Source: an uncultured Lachnospiraceae bacterium (GTDB lineage Bacteria > Bacillota > Clostridia > Lachnospirales > Lachnospiraceae). From it: a stretch of DNA of 46,230 bases. The notes under the pieces were generated by a model that saw only the letters and a list, made by a program, of their open reading frames with translations, was not told the origin of the DNA and made no database searches. Where the stretch lies: contig CALWBQ010000028.1 of NCBI GenBank assembly GCA_944376125.1, positions 1 through 46,230 on the forward strand, read 5' to 3'. A program made the translations under genes and the position numbers. Positions 17,160 to 24,405 of the stretch are shown here, piece after piece. The number at the start of each line of letters is the position of its first letter. Position 1 is the stretch's first letter.

Positions 17160-17304
17160 AAGATTTTAATCGGCGGCTTTGCAGCGTGCGGTCGAAGGCG
17201 ACCGGCAGCTGCAGCCGTTTTCGTATTCCGGGGTGTGCGCTGGGGACGAACATTGTCCGTATGGCTGCTCTCCGGATTCGAAGAAAAAAGAGGAGGAGAC
17301 AATT
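17160..17304 (+). promoter_or_regulatory. Structured 5' leader of livJ, class unknown
   Basis: The untranslated leader contains CGGTCG-AAGG-CGACCG (about 17189-17204) and GGAC...GTCC (about 17244-17258) hairpins, then AGAGGAGGAGAC before the ATG. There is no T-box specifier or TGGNACC-type box, and no T run after the hairpins. Whether it is regulatory or only stabilising cannot be told. Confidence 0.4.
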
Positions 17305-18555
17305 ATGAAAAGAAAAATCTTAAGTCTTACTTTGGCAGCTGCTGTGGCAGCTTCCCTCGCAGCCTGCGGAAGTTCAGGCAGCACCAGCACCACCACTGCA
17401 GCGGCAGCAGATACTACTGCAGCAGGCGGGGAGACGGAGGCTGCAGCTGAAGAGGGAGCAGCGGAGACAGAGGCTCCTGCAGCAGATGGAGCAACCTGGA
17501 AGATCGGCGCGATCGGCCCCCTGACCGGAGGTACCGCTATCTATGGACAGGCAGTTGTAAATGGTGCTGAGCTGGCGGTCAACGAGATCAATGCAGCAGG
17601 CGGCATCAACGGCTACCAGATCGAGTACAACAGTGCGGATGATGAGAATGATGCAGAAAAGGCTGTCAATGCATACAACAGCTTAAAAGACTGGGGAATG
17701 CAGATGTTAGTGGGAACCACTACTTCCAATCCCTGTATCGCGGTTGCAGATAAGACTATGGCAGACAATATGTTCCAGATTACACCTTCTGGATCCGCTG
17801 TTGAATGTGCTGCCAACCCCAACGTATTCCGTGTCTGCTTTGCAGACCCAGATCAGGGTGCTGCATCTGCTCAGTACATCGGCGAGCACAAATTAGCTAC
17901 CAAGGTTGCTGTTATTTATGACAGCTCTGATGTATATTCCAGCGGTATCTATACCAAGTTTGCTCAGGAGGCAGAGAATCAGGGCCTGGAGATCGTTGCT
18001 GCCGAAGCATTCACCGCAGACAGCAACAAAGACTTTACGACTCAGCTTCAGAAGGCAAAGGATGCAGGTGCTGAGCTGGTATTCCTTCCCTTCTACTACA
18101 CAGAGGCTTCTCTGGTACTGACCCAGGCCGATGCTATGGGCTGGAAGCCTATGTTCTTCGGATGTGACGGTATGGATGGTATCCTGGGCGTTGAGAACTT
18201 TGACACTAGCTTGGCAGAGGGACTGATGCTGCTTACTCCTTTCGCAGCAGACGCAACTGATGATCTGACAGTAAGTTTCGTTACTTCCTATGAAGAGCAG
18301 TACGGCGGCACACCTAACCAGTTTGCAGCAGATTCCTATGATGCAGTTTACATTATCAAGGCTGCTCTGGAAGATGCAGGAGCAACCCCGGATATGAGTG
18401 TTTCTGATCTCTGCGAAGCTCTGAAGACTTCCATGCTGAACATTAAGGTTGACGGCCTGACCGGAAGCGGCATGACCTGGAATGAAGCAGGCGAGCCCAA
18501 CAAAGCTCCTAAGGCAGTTAAGATCGAGAACGGTGTTTACACTGCAATGGAATAA
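17305..18555 (+). CDS. livJ: Branched-chain amino-acid ABC transporter substrate-binding lipoprotein
   Basis: A 416-aa periplasmic-binding-protein type I fold anchored as a lipoprotein. The signal peptide ends in a lipobox at LAAC (C21). Next comes an Ala/Thr/Glu-rich low-complexity tether (about residues 22-60), then the ligand-binding domain beginning WKIGAIGPLTGGTAIYGQAV. It likely binds Leu, Ile, Val or a related amino acid outside the membrane. ATG 17305 has a strong AGGAGGAG site; an upstream in-frame extension runs through the leader and is rejected. Codon use is notably biased, as expected for high expression. Confidence 0.94.
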   Translation: MKRKILSLTLAAAVAASLAACGSSGSTSTTTAAAADTTAAGGETEAAAEEGAAETEAPAADGATWKIGAIGPLTGGTAIYGQAVVNGAELAVNEINAAGGINGYQIEYNSADDENDAEKAVNAYNSLKDWGMQMLVGTTTSNPCIAVADKTMADNMFQITPSGSAVECAANPNVFRVCFADPDQGAASAQYIGEHKLATKVAVIYDSSDVYSSGIYTKFAQEAENQGLEIVAAEAFTADSNKDFTTQLQKAKDAGAELVFLPFYYTEASLVLTQADAMGWKPMFFGCDGMDGILGVENFDTSLAEGLMLLTPFAADATDDLTVSFVTSYEEQYGGTPNQFAADSYDAVYIIKAALEDAGATPDMSVSDLCEALKTSMLNIKVDGLTGSGMTWNEAGEPNKAPKAVKIENGVYTAME

Positions 18556-18576
18556 TCCGTATAAAAAAAGACCCAA

Positions 18577-18603
18577 GGAGGGTTGTCATATGACAACCCT
18601 CTT
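18577..18603 (+). terminator. Intercistronic palindrome between livJ and livH
   Basis: A perfect inverted repeat, GAGGGTTGTCA with its complement (18578-18601), followed by a short TTCTTG rather than a full T run. It probably acts as a leaky terminator or 3'-end stabiliser that makes livJ mRNA more abundant than the permease genes, a common arrangement for binding-protein operons. Confidence 0.6.
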
Positions 18604-18633
18604 CTTGAATGGTAGAGAACAAGAGGTGCAGAA

Positions 18634-19515
18634 ATGAGTTTTATGTCCTATCTAATCAGCGGAATCAGCCTGGGAAGCGTCTATGCAATCATTGCGCTGG
18701 GCTACACGATGGTTTATGGTATTGCAAAGATGCTGAACTTTGCACACGGCGACATCATTATGGTGGGCGGTTATGTGGTATTTATTGTTACCAGCACCAT
18801 GGGAATGTCCCCTGTGGTCGGCATTCTGGCAGCGGTAGTCGTATGTACGATACTGGGCGTTACAGTTGAGAGGGTAGCGTACAGGCCGCTTCGCGACGCC
18901 TCACCGTTAGCAGTATTGATAACTGCCATCGGCGTCAGCTATCTTCTTCAGAATTTAGCTCTGCTTTTATTCGGCGCCGATACCAAGTCATTTACTTCGG
19001 TCATCACGATGGAACCTTTGAAACTTGCCGGAGGCCAGCTTCTGATCTCAGGGGAGACGATTGTGACAATCCTGAGCGGAATTATCGTTATGATCGGCCT
19101 TACTCTGTTTATCAACAAGACAAAAACAGGCCAGGCTATGCTGGCAGTCTCAGAGGACAGAGGAGCGGCTACCTTGATGGGAATTAATGTCAACAAGACG
19201 ATCAGCGTTACCTTTGCTATCGGCTCAGCTCTGGCTGCTGTGGCAGCAGTCCTCTACTGCTCTGCCTACCCGGCTTTGACATCCCAGACTGGTGCAATGC
19301 CTGGCATCAAGGCATTTGTGGCGGCTGTTTTCGGGGGAATCGGTTCCATCCCTGGAGCTATGATCGGGGGGATCCTTTTAGGGGTTATTGAAAACCTGTC
19401 AAAGGCATATATCTCCTCACAGCTTTCAGACGCGATTGTATTTTCTGTCCTGATCATTGTCCTTCTGGTGCGTCCCACCGGTATTATGGGCCGGAAAATC
19501 AGTGAAAAGGTCTGA
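18634..19515 (+). CDS. livH: Branched-chain amino-acid ABC transporter permease LivH
   Basis: A 293-aa inner permease subunit with about eight membrane helices. It starts MSFMSYLISGISLGSVYAII. The GYTMVYGIAKMLNFAHGD segment is the LivH hallmark, and the conserved ABC-contact loop is GIKAFVAAVFGGIGSIPGAM. It forms the channel with LivM. The ribosome binding site is AAGAGGTG. Its stop is close to the livM start. Confidence 0.95.
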   Translation: MSFMSYLISGISLGSVYAIIALGYTMVYGIAKMLNFAHGDIIMVGGYVVFIVTSTMGMSPVVGILAAVVVCTILGVTVERVAYRPLRDASPLAVLITAIGVSYLLQNLALLLFGADTKSFTSVITMEPLKLAGGQLLISGETIVTILSGIIVMIGLTLFINKTKTGQAMLAVSEDRGAATLMGINVNKTISVTFAIGSALAAVAAVLYCSAYPALTSQTGAMPGIKAFVAAVFGGIGSIPGAMIGGILLGVIENLSKAYISSQLSDAIVFSVLIIVLLVRPTGIMGRKISEKV

Positions 19516-19528
19516 TGGAGGTATGGAG

Positions 19529-20596
19529 ATGAAAATGGCAAAAGCAAAAAAGAATTTCTGGCAGGGAAGCGGGCTGACCTATGGAATGGTCATCCTGGCC
19601 TACATCCTGGTAGAAATCGCATTGAAGACAGATCATATGTCCAGCCTTATGGAGGGACTGCTGGTGCCGCTGTGCACCTATTCCATCTTGGCTGTCTCCC
19701 TGAATCTGGTAGTAGGAATTTCAGGGGAACTGAGCCTCGGCCACGCAGGATTTATGTGTGTAGGAGCTTTCTCCGGTGCCCTTTTTTCCAAGATTATGAA
19801 AGGGAGCATTGATCCTACGGTAAGCCTTGTGATTGCAATTCTGATTGGGGCGGCTGTAGCTGCCGTATTCGGCATCCTGATTGGGATCCCGGTTCTCCGT
19901 CTCCGCGGTGACTATCTGGCGATTGTGACCCTGGCTTTTGGTGAGATAATCAAAAACATTATCAACGCAATTTATCTGGGAAGAGACGTCAACGGATTCC
20001 ACTTCTCCATGAAGAGCGAGATTGAGCTTGGCCTGGGAGAAGGCGGGGAGACTTTAATTAAAGGTGCCCAGGGAATTACTGGAACGCCTCAGGCTTCCAC
20101 GTTCACGATCGGTGTCATTTTGCTGCTGATTACCCTTTTTATTGTGATGAATCTGGTAAATTCCAGAACCGGACGGGCGATTATGGCCATTCGGGACAAC
20201 CGCATTGCAGCAGAATCCATAGGCTTGAATGTTACGAAATATAAATTGCTGGCCTTTTCAGTGTCGGCGGCCCTGGCTGGTGTAGCAGGCGTTCTCTATG
20301 CCCACAATCTGACTACCCTTGCCGCTCTGCCGAAAAACTTCGGCTATAACCAGTCTATTATGATTTTGGTATTCGTCGTATTGGGAGGCATTGGAAATAT
20401 CCGGGGTTCCGTGATAGCAGCCGTAGTCCTGACTCTTCTTCCTGAGCTCCTGAGAGGTTTGAACAATTACCGAATGTTGATCTATGCCATTGTTCTGATT
20501 GCCCTGATGCTTTTCAATTCCAGTCCCAAGGCTATTGAAATGCGGGAGCGGGCTGCAGAGTGGTTTAAGAAAAAAAGACAGGCGAAGGAGGCGTAA
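19529..20596 (+). CDS. livM: Branched-chain amino-acid ABC transporter permease LivM
   Basis: A 355-aa permease with many hydrophobic segments. Conserved blocks are SLNLVVGISGELSLGHAGFM, LRLRGDYLAIVTLAFGEI and the contact loop LVFVVLGGIGNIRGSVIAAV. Three in-frame ATGs follow GGAGGT (19517-19522). The second, 19529, has the best spacing. It ends with a Lys/Arg-rich cytoplasmic tail and is 2 bp before livG. Confidence 0.94.
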   Translation: MKMAKAKKNFWQGSGLTYGMVILAYILVEIALKTDHMSSLMEGLLVPLCTYSILAVSLNLVVGISGELSLGHAGFMCVGAFSGALFSKIMKGSIDPTVSLVIAILIGAAVAAVFGILIGIPVLRLRGDYLAIVTLAFGEIIKNIINAIYLGRDVNGFHFSMKSEIELGLGEGGETLIKGAQGITGTPQASTFTIGVILLLITLFIVMNLVNSRTGRAIMAIRDNRIAAESIGLNVTKYKLLAFSVSAALAGVAGVLYAHNLTTLAALPKNFGYNQSIMILVFVVLGGIGNIRGSVIAAVVLTLLPELLRGLNNYRMLIYAIVLIALMLFNSSPKAIEMRERAAEWFKKKRQAKEA

Positions 20597-20598
20597 TC

Positions 20599-21360
20599 AT
20601 GGCTGCAATGCTGGAAGTAAAAAACCTGAGCATCTCCTTCGGCGGTTTGAAGGCGGTTGACGGATTTGATGTGACAATCGAAAAGGGTCAGCTGTATGGC
20701 CTGATCGGACCCAACGGAGCAGGAAAAACCACAGTTTTTAATTTGCTGACAGGCGTATATAAACCGGATACGGGGAGCATTGTCCTGGATGGCAAAAACA
20801 TAACCGGAAAAAAGACAATCGAGATTAACCAGAGCGGGATTGCCAGAACGTTTCAAAATATCCGTCTTTTTAAAGAGCTGACAGTTTTGGATAATGTGAA
20901 GGCAGGTCTGCACAACCATTATAAGTATTCCACCCTGGCCGGAATCCTTCGCCTTCCCAACTACTATAAGGCAGAAAAGGCAATGGATGAGAAGGCAATG
21001 GAGCTTTTAAAGGTTTTCGATCTGGAACAGGAGAGCCATTATAAGGCATCCAATCTGCCGTACGGTAAACAGCGGAAATTGGAGATTGCCAGAGCCCTGG
21101 CTACGGAGCCGAAACTTCTTCTGCTGGATGAGCCGGCAGCAGGAATGAATCCCAATGAGACGGCTGAACTGATGGAGACTATACGTTTTGTCCGAAAAGA
21201 ATTTAATATGACGATTCTTTTGATTGAGCATGACATGAAGCTGGTGTCCGGCATCTGTGAGAAATTGACAGTATTAAATTTCGGTCAGGTGCTGGCCAGC
21301 GGAGATACATCCGATGTGCTGAATGACCCGCAGGTTATTACGGCATATCTGGGAGAATAA
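20599..21360 (+). CDS. livG: Branched-chain amino-acid ABC transporter ATPase LivG
   Basis: A 253-aa ABC ATPase. Walker A is GPNGAGKTT (about residues 37-45). The Q-loop lies near RTFQNIRLF, and Walker B is LLLLDEPAAGMNP. The ABC signature is atypical: LPYGKQRKLEIARAL where LSYGQQRRLEIARAL is usual in LivG. The long insertion after the Q-loop (HNHYKYSTLAGILRLP) is characteristic of LivG. AAGGAGGCG precedes the ATG. It pairs with LivF to power uptake. Confidence 0.95.
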   Translation: MAAMLEVKNLSISFGGLKAVDGFDVTIEKGQLYGLIGPNGAGKTTVFNLLTGVYKPDTGSIVLDGKNITGKKTIEINQSGIARTFQNIRLFKELTVLDNVKAGLHNHYKYSTLAGILRLPNYYKAEKAMDEKAMELLKVFDLEQESHYKASNLPYGKQRKLEIARALATEPKLLLLDEPAAGMNPNETAELMETIRFVRKEFNMTILLIEHDMKLVSGICEKLTVLNFGQVLASGDTSDVLNDPQVITAYLGE

Positions 21361-21374
21361 GGAGGAAATGGAAG

Positions 21375-22085
21375 ATGGCAATGCTGGAAGTGAGAAATCT
21401 GGAGGTATTCTACGGAGTCATCCAGGCCATTAAAGGAATTTCCTTCGATGTAAACCAGGGGGAGATCATTGCCCTGATCGGGGCCAATGGAGCGGGGAAA
21501 ACGACGATCCTCCACACCATAACAGGCTTGATCCCTTCAAAAGCGGGAACCATATCTTATGAGGGCAAAGATATTACCAAAACACCTGGATATAAGCTGG
21601 TTTCTATGGGGATTGCCCACGTGCCGGAGGGGCGCCGGGTTTTTGCCCAGCTGACAGTTCTTCAAAACTTAAAGCTGGGGGCCTTTACCCGCAATGATAA
21701 GGCAGAGCTTGAGAGCACTCTGGAGATGGTCTATGAGCGCTTCCCCAGACTGAAAGAGCGGCGGAACCAGGTGGCGGGAACCCTATCCGGAGGCGAACAG
21801 CAGATGCTGGCAATGGGGCGGGCTCTGATGAGCCATCCCAGGCTGATTGTCATGGATGAGCCGTCTATGGGATTGTCTCCGATCTATGTTAATGAGATTT
21901 TTGATATTATCCAGAAGATCAACAAGGATGGCGTTACAGTCCTTTTGGTGGAACAGAATGCTAAGAAAGCCCTGGCCATCGCAGATCAGGCGTATGTCCT
22001 GGAAACTGGGAAAATCGTTCTGAGAGGTGACGCCAAGGAATTGATGAACAATGATCAGGTAAAGAAAGCATACCTGAGCGAATAG
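21375..22085 (+). CDS. livF: Branched-chain amino-acid ABC transporter ATPase LivF
   Basis: A 236-aa ABC ATPase, the second nucleotide-binding subunit. Walker A is GANGAGKTT (about residues 37-45), the signature is LSGGEQQMLAMGRAL, Walker B is LIVMDEPSMGLSP, and the H-loop region is LLVEQNA. VPEGRRVFAQLTVLQNL is characteristic of LivF. GGAGGAAATGGAAG precedes the ATG. It is the last gene of the operon and is followed by a clear terminator. Confidence 0.96.
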   Translation: MAMLEVRNLEVFYGVIQAIKGISFDVNQGEIIALIGANGAGKTTILHTITGLIPSKAGTISYEGKDITKTPGYKLVSMGIAHVPEGRRVFAQLTVLQNLKLGAFTRNDKAELESTLEMVYERFPRLKERRNQVAGTLSGGEQQMLAMGRALMSHPRLIVMDEPSMGLSPIYVNEIFDIIQKINKDGVTVLLVEQNAKKALAIADQAYVLETGKIVLRGDAKELMNNDQVKKAYLSE

Positions 22086-22120
22086 AGAGCCGCCTTTCGT
22101 TGAAAGAGTCCAGACAATCA

Positions 22121-22151
22121 GGCAGAGAGATAGAGAAGCTCTCTGCCTTTT
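22121..22151 (+). terminator. Intrinsic terminator of the liv operon
   Basis: GGCAGAGAG (22121-22129) pairs with CTCTCTGCC (22139-22147), followed by TTTTC. The region from here to 22308 shows only a weak candidate -10 (TAATAT near 22263) for the next gene. Confidence 0.85.
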
Positions 22152-22308
22152 CTGCGTTTAAATGGCCCTGAAGCGTTTCCGTTTCCTCCTGCATTTTGCT
22201 CAGCATGGGAGAATCTATCCGAACAAACTATAAACTATCTGGCTTTTTTTGTGCATTTGTGCTAATATGGAAAAAAGGAGATTATTCGGGTAAAGGGGTG
22301 CAACGATT

Positions 22309-22743
22309 ATGCTTCAGAAAGCGATTGAATTGGCGACAGCCGCTTTAAGCGGCATAACAGACGAGAACGGCAGGCCTTATATTGAACACGCCATGCGGGT
22401 GATGATGAAGATGAATACGGAGGAGGAGAAGGAAGTGGCGGTTCTCCATGACGTTGTGGAAGATACCGAGATGACGATTCGGGATATGGAGTGCTACGGA
22501 TTTTCCAGGGCAGTGTTGGATGGAGTCGAGATTCTCACCAAGAGAAAGGATATGACCTATTTCGATTATATAGATGATATTAGCTGCAGCGAGTTGGCTA
22601 CCAAGGTAAAGATTGCAGAGATCGAGGACAATAAGGACGTATTCCGCGTCAATAAGATGTCCTTTAAAACCTATTCTCTGGAAGAAAGGGCAGAGAAGGC
22701 CCTCAAGATCCTCCGCGGTGAGCCCGGCGGAAAAGTAAAATAG
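22309..22743 (+). CDS. Small HD-domain protein of the RelA/SpoT hydrolase type
   Basis: A 144-aa protein consisting essentially of one HD domain like the N-terminal hydrolase part of RelA/SpoT. The metal-site pattern is visible as RPYIEHAMRV (H27), VLHDVVEDT (H47, D48, E51, D52) and a later KIAEIEDNK segment resembling the K(L)ADRxxN site, here with E in place of D and D in place of R. There is no synthetase domain or ACT/TGS tail. By family it could hydrolyse (p)ppGpp (Mesh1/small alarmone hydrolase-like) or another nucleotide; activity is inference. It lies between the liv operon and spoIVA with its own spacing. Confidence 0.8.
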   Translation: MLQKAIELATAALSGITDENGRPYIEHAMRVMMKMNTEEEKEVAVLHDVVEDTEMTIRDMECYGFSRAVLDGVEILTKRKDMTYFDYIDDISCSELATKVKIAEIEDNKDVFRVNKMSFKTYSLEERAEKALKILRGEPGGKVK

Positions 22744-22782
22744 GGTATAGAATGACTGCCCCCTTGCATATACTATAACAGC
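22744..22782 (+). promoter_or_regulatory. Candidate sigma-E promoter of spoIVA
   Basis: CATATACT (22767-22774) matches six of eight positions of the sigma-E -10 consensus CATACAAT. A loose -35 candidate (GGTATAG) starts at 22744. Initiation near 22781 would fall in the loop of the hairpin, giving a leader of about 20 nt with a free AAGGGGG site. Sigma-E control of spoIVA is established in Bacillus; the site here is inferred. Confidence 0.45.
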
Positions 22783-22800
22783 ACAGCAAGGGGGTATTTT
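22759..22800 (+). terminator. Hairpin before spoIVA, with its ribosome binding site in the right arm
   Basis: CCCCCTTGC (22759-22767) pairs with GCAAGGGGG (22786-22794), followed by TATTTTTA. In a transcript from the upstream HD gene this is a terminator-like stem that would also bury the spoIVA ribosome binding site (AAGGGGG). An 18-nt loop lies between the arms. Confidence 0.7.
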
Positions 22801-22801
22801 T

Positions 22802-24286
22802 ATGGACAATTTTCATGTATACAAAGATATGGAAGCCAGGACAGGGGGAGAAATCTATATTGGTGTAGTCGGGCCGGTGCGAACTGGAAAATCTACTTTT
22901 ATCAAACGGTTTATGGAGCTGCTGGTTATCCCTGGCATGGAGGACGAACACCAGAAAACCCTGAGCCGGGATGAACTGCCCCAGAGCGCTGCTGGAAAGA
23001 CTATAATGACAACGGAACCAAAATTCATCCCCAAGGAGGCGGCGAAGATTACCCTGGCCGACGGCATTCAGGCCCGTATCCGCCTGATTGACTGCGTAGG
23101 CTTTATGGTGGACGGCGCCGCCGGACACATCGAGAATGATGCGGAGCGCATGGTCAAAACGCCATGGTTTGATTATGAAATCCCGTTTACCAGGGCTGCG
23201 GAGATCGGGACCCGAAAAGTGATTCACGATCACTCTACCATTGGAATTGTAGTAACTACTGACGGCTCTTTTGGGGAAATCAGACGTCCCGGATACATAA
23301 CTGCAGAAGAGACTGCCGTTGAAGAGCTGAAAGCGATCGGCAAGCCCTTCATTATTCTGCTGAACTGTGAGCGGCCTTACTCGGAGGAGACAATCCGCCT
23401 TGCCGGCGAGATGGAGGAAAAATACGGCGTCAGCGTTATGCCGGTCAACTGCGAGCAGCTAAAAAAGGAAGACATTACCCGAATTCTGGAAAAAGTGCTG
23501 AAAGAATTTCCAGTGACAGAGATCGATTTTTATATTCCCAAATGGCTGGAGCTCCTTCCGGCCTCCCACTGGCTGAAAGGGAAAGTCATACAGAAAGCCA
23601 GAGACATTATCCAAACGGTTACATATATGAAAGAAGCGGCCTCGTCACAGGAAAACCTGCATCAGGAGGACGGGGATGCTGCGGGTCAAATCCGGATCCG
23701 GCAGATGAATATGGCAGACGGGTCTGTGGCGATGGATATCCAGGTGGATGACAGCTATTATTATCAGACCCTCAGCGACTATGTGGGTCTTCCCATCACA
23801 GGGGAATATGAGTTGATGCAGACCCTGGGCAGCCTGGCAAAAATGAAAAAAGAGTACGAAAAAGTAGAGTCAGCTATGAACCAGGTGCGGATGAAGGGTT
23901 ACGGCGTCGTCACACCGGAGCGCTCCGAGATTGTCTTGGATGAACCCCAGGTGATCCGGCACGGGAATAAATACGGGGTAAAAATGAAAGCCCAGGCTCC
24001 GTCGATCAATTTGATCAAAGCCCAGATCGAGACGGAGATCGCCCCTATCGTCGGAAGTGAACAGCAGGCCCAGGATCTCATTGCCTACATCCGCCAGAAC
24101 AGCCAGAGCGGAGACGACGGAATCTGGGACACCAATATTTTTGGAAAATCTGTGGAACAGATCGTCGAGGACGGTATCCAGGCCAAGATCTCTCAGCTGA
24201 CTGAGGACTGCCAGATGAAGCTGCAGGACACTCTGCAGAAGATTATCAATGACAGCAATGGAGGAATGATCTGCATTATTATCTGA
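22802..24286 (+). CDS. spoIVA: Stage IV sporulation protein A (spore coat morphogenetic ATPase)
   Basis: A 494-aa SpoIVA, which polymerises on the forespore surface using ATP and forms the coat basement layer. The P-loop GPVRTGKST is at residues 24-32, with TMTTEPKFIP and RLIDCVGFMVDGAAGH downstream. The C-terminal segment ends GGMICIII, the conserved hydrophobic tail required for localisation. The length is typical. The presence of this gene indicates a spore-forming host. The ribosome binding site is AAGGGGG, 7 nt before the ATG. Confidence 0.97.
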   Translation: MDNFHVYKDMEARTGGEIYIGVVGPVRTGKSTFIKRFMELLVIPGMEDEHQKTLSRDELPQSAAGKTIMTTEPKFIPKEAAKITLADGIQARIRLIDCVGFMVDGAAGHIENDAERMVKTPWFDYEIPFTRAAEIGTRKVIHDHSTIGIVVTTDGSFGEIRRPGYITAEETAVEELKAIGKPFIILLNCERPYSEETIRLAGEMEEKYGVSVMPVNCEQLKKEDITRILEKVLKEFPVTEIDFYIPKWLELLPASHWLKGKVIQKARDIIQTVTYMKEAASSQENLHQEDGDAAGQIRIRQMNMADGSVAMDIQVDDSYYYQTLSDYVGLPITGEYELMQTLGSLAKMKKEYEKVESAMNQVRMKGYGVVTPERSEIVLDEPQVIRHGNKYGVKMKAQAPSINLIKAQIETEIAPIVGSEQQAQDLIAYIRQNSQSGDDGIWDTNIFGKSVEQIVEDGIQAKISQLTEDCQMKLQDTLQKIINDSNGGMICIII

Positions 24287-24317
24287 GGGGCGCGGGGACT
24301 CCCAGGGTGAAAACAGA

Positions 24318-24346
24318 ATGACATTCTATATAGAAGGTGATATAAT
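24318..24346 (+). promoter_or_regulatory. Sigma-A promoter of the first acyl ligase
   Basis: ATGACA (24318-24323), 17 bp, TATAAT (24341-24346). It lies between spoIVA and the AMP-forming ligase, so the ligase is transcribed independently of sporulation. Confidence 0.7.
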
Positions 24347-24405
24347 CAGAACAAGCAGCAGGCTGGAGAGAAAGAGTTTCAAATTGACAGAGGAGAGAAA
24401 ATACT

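Noticed and set aside
17160..17304. T-box or other known amino-acid riboswitch before livJ
   Set aside because: There is no T-box sequence, specifier loop or terminator/antiterminator pair.
17179..17304. N-terminal extension of LivJ
   Set aside because: It would place 42 residues before a clear lipoprotein signal peptide; the strong AGGAGGAG lies before ATG 17305.
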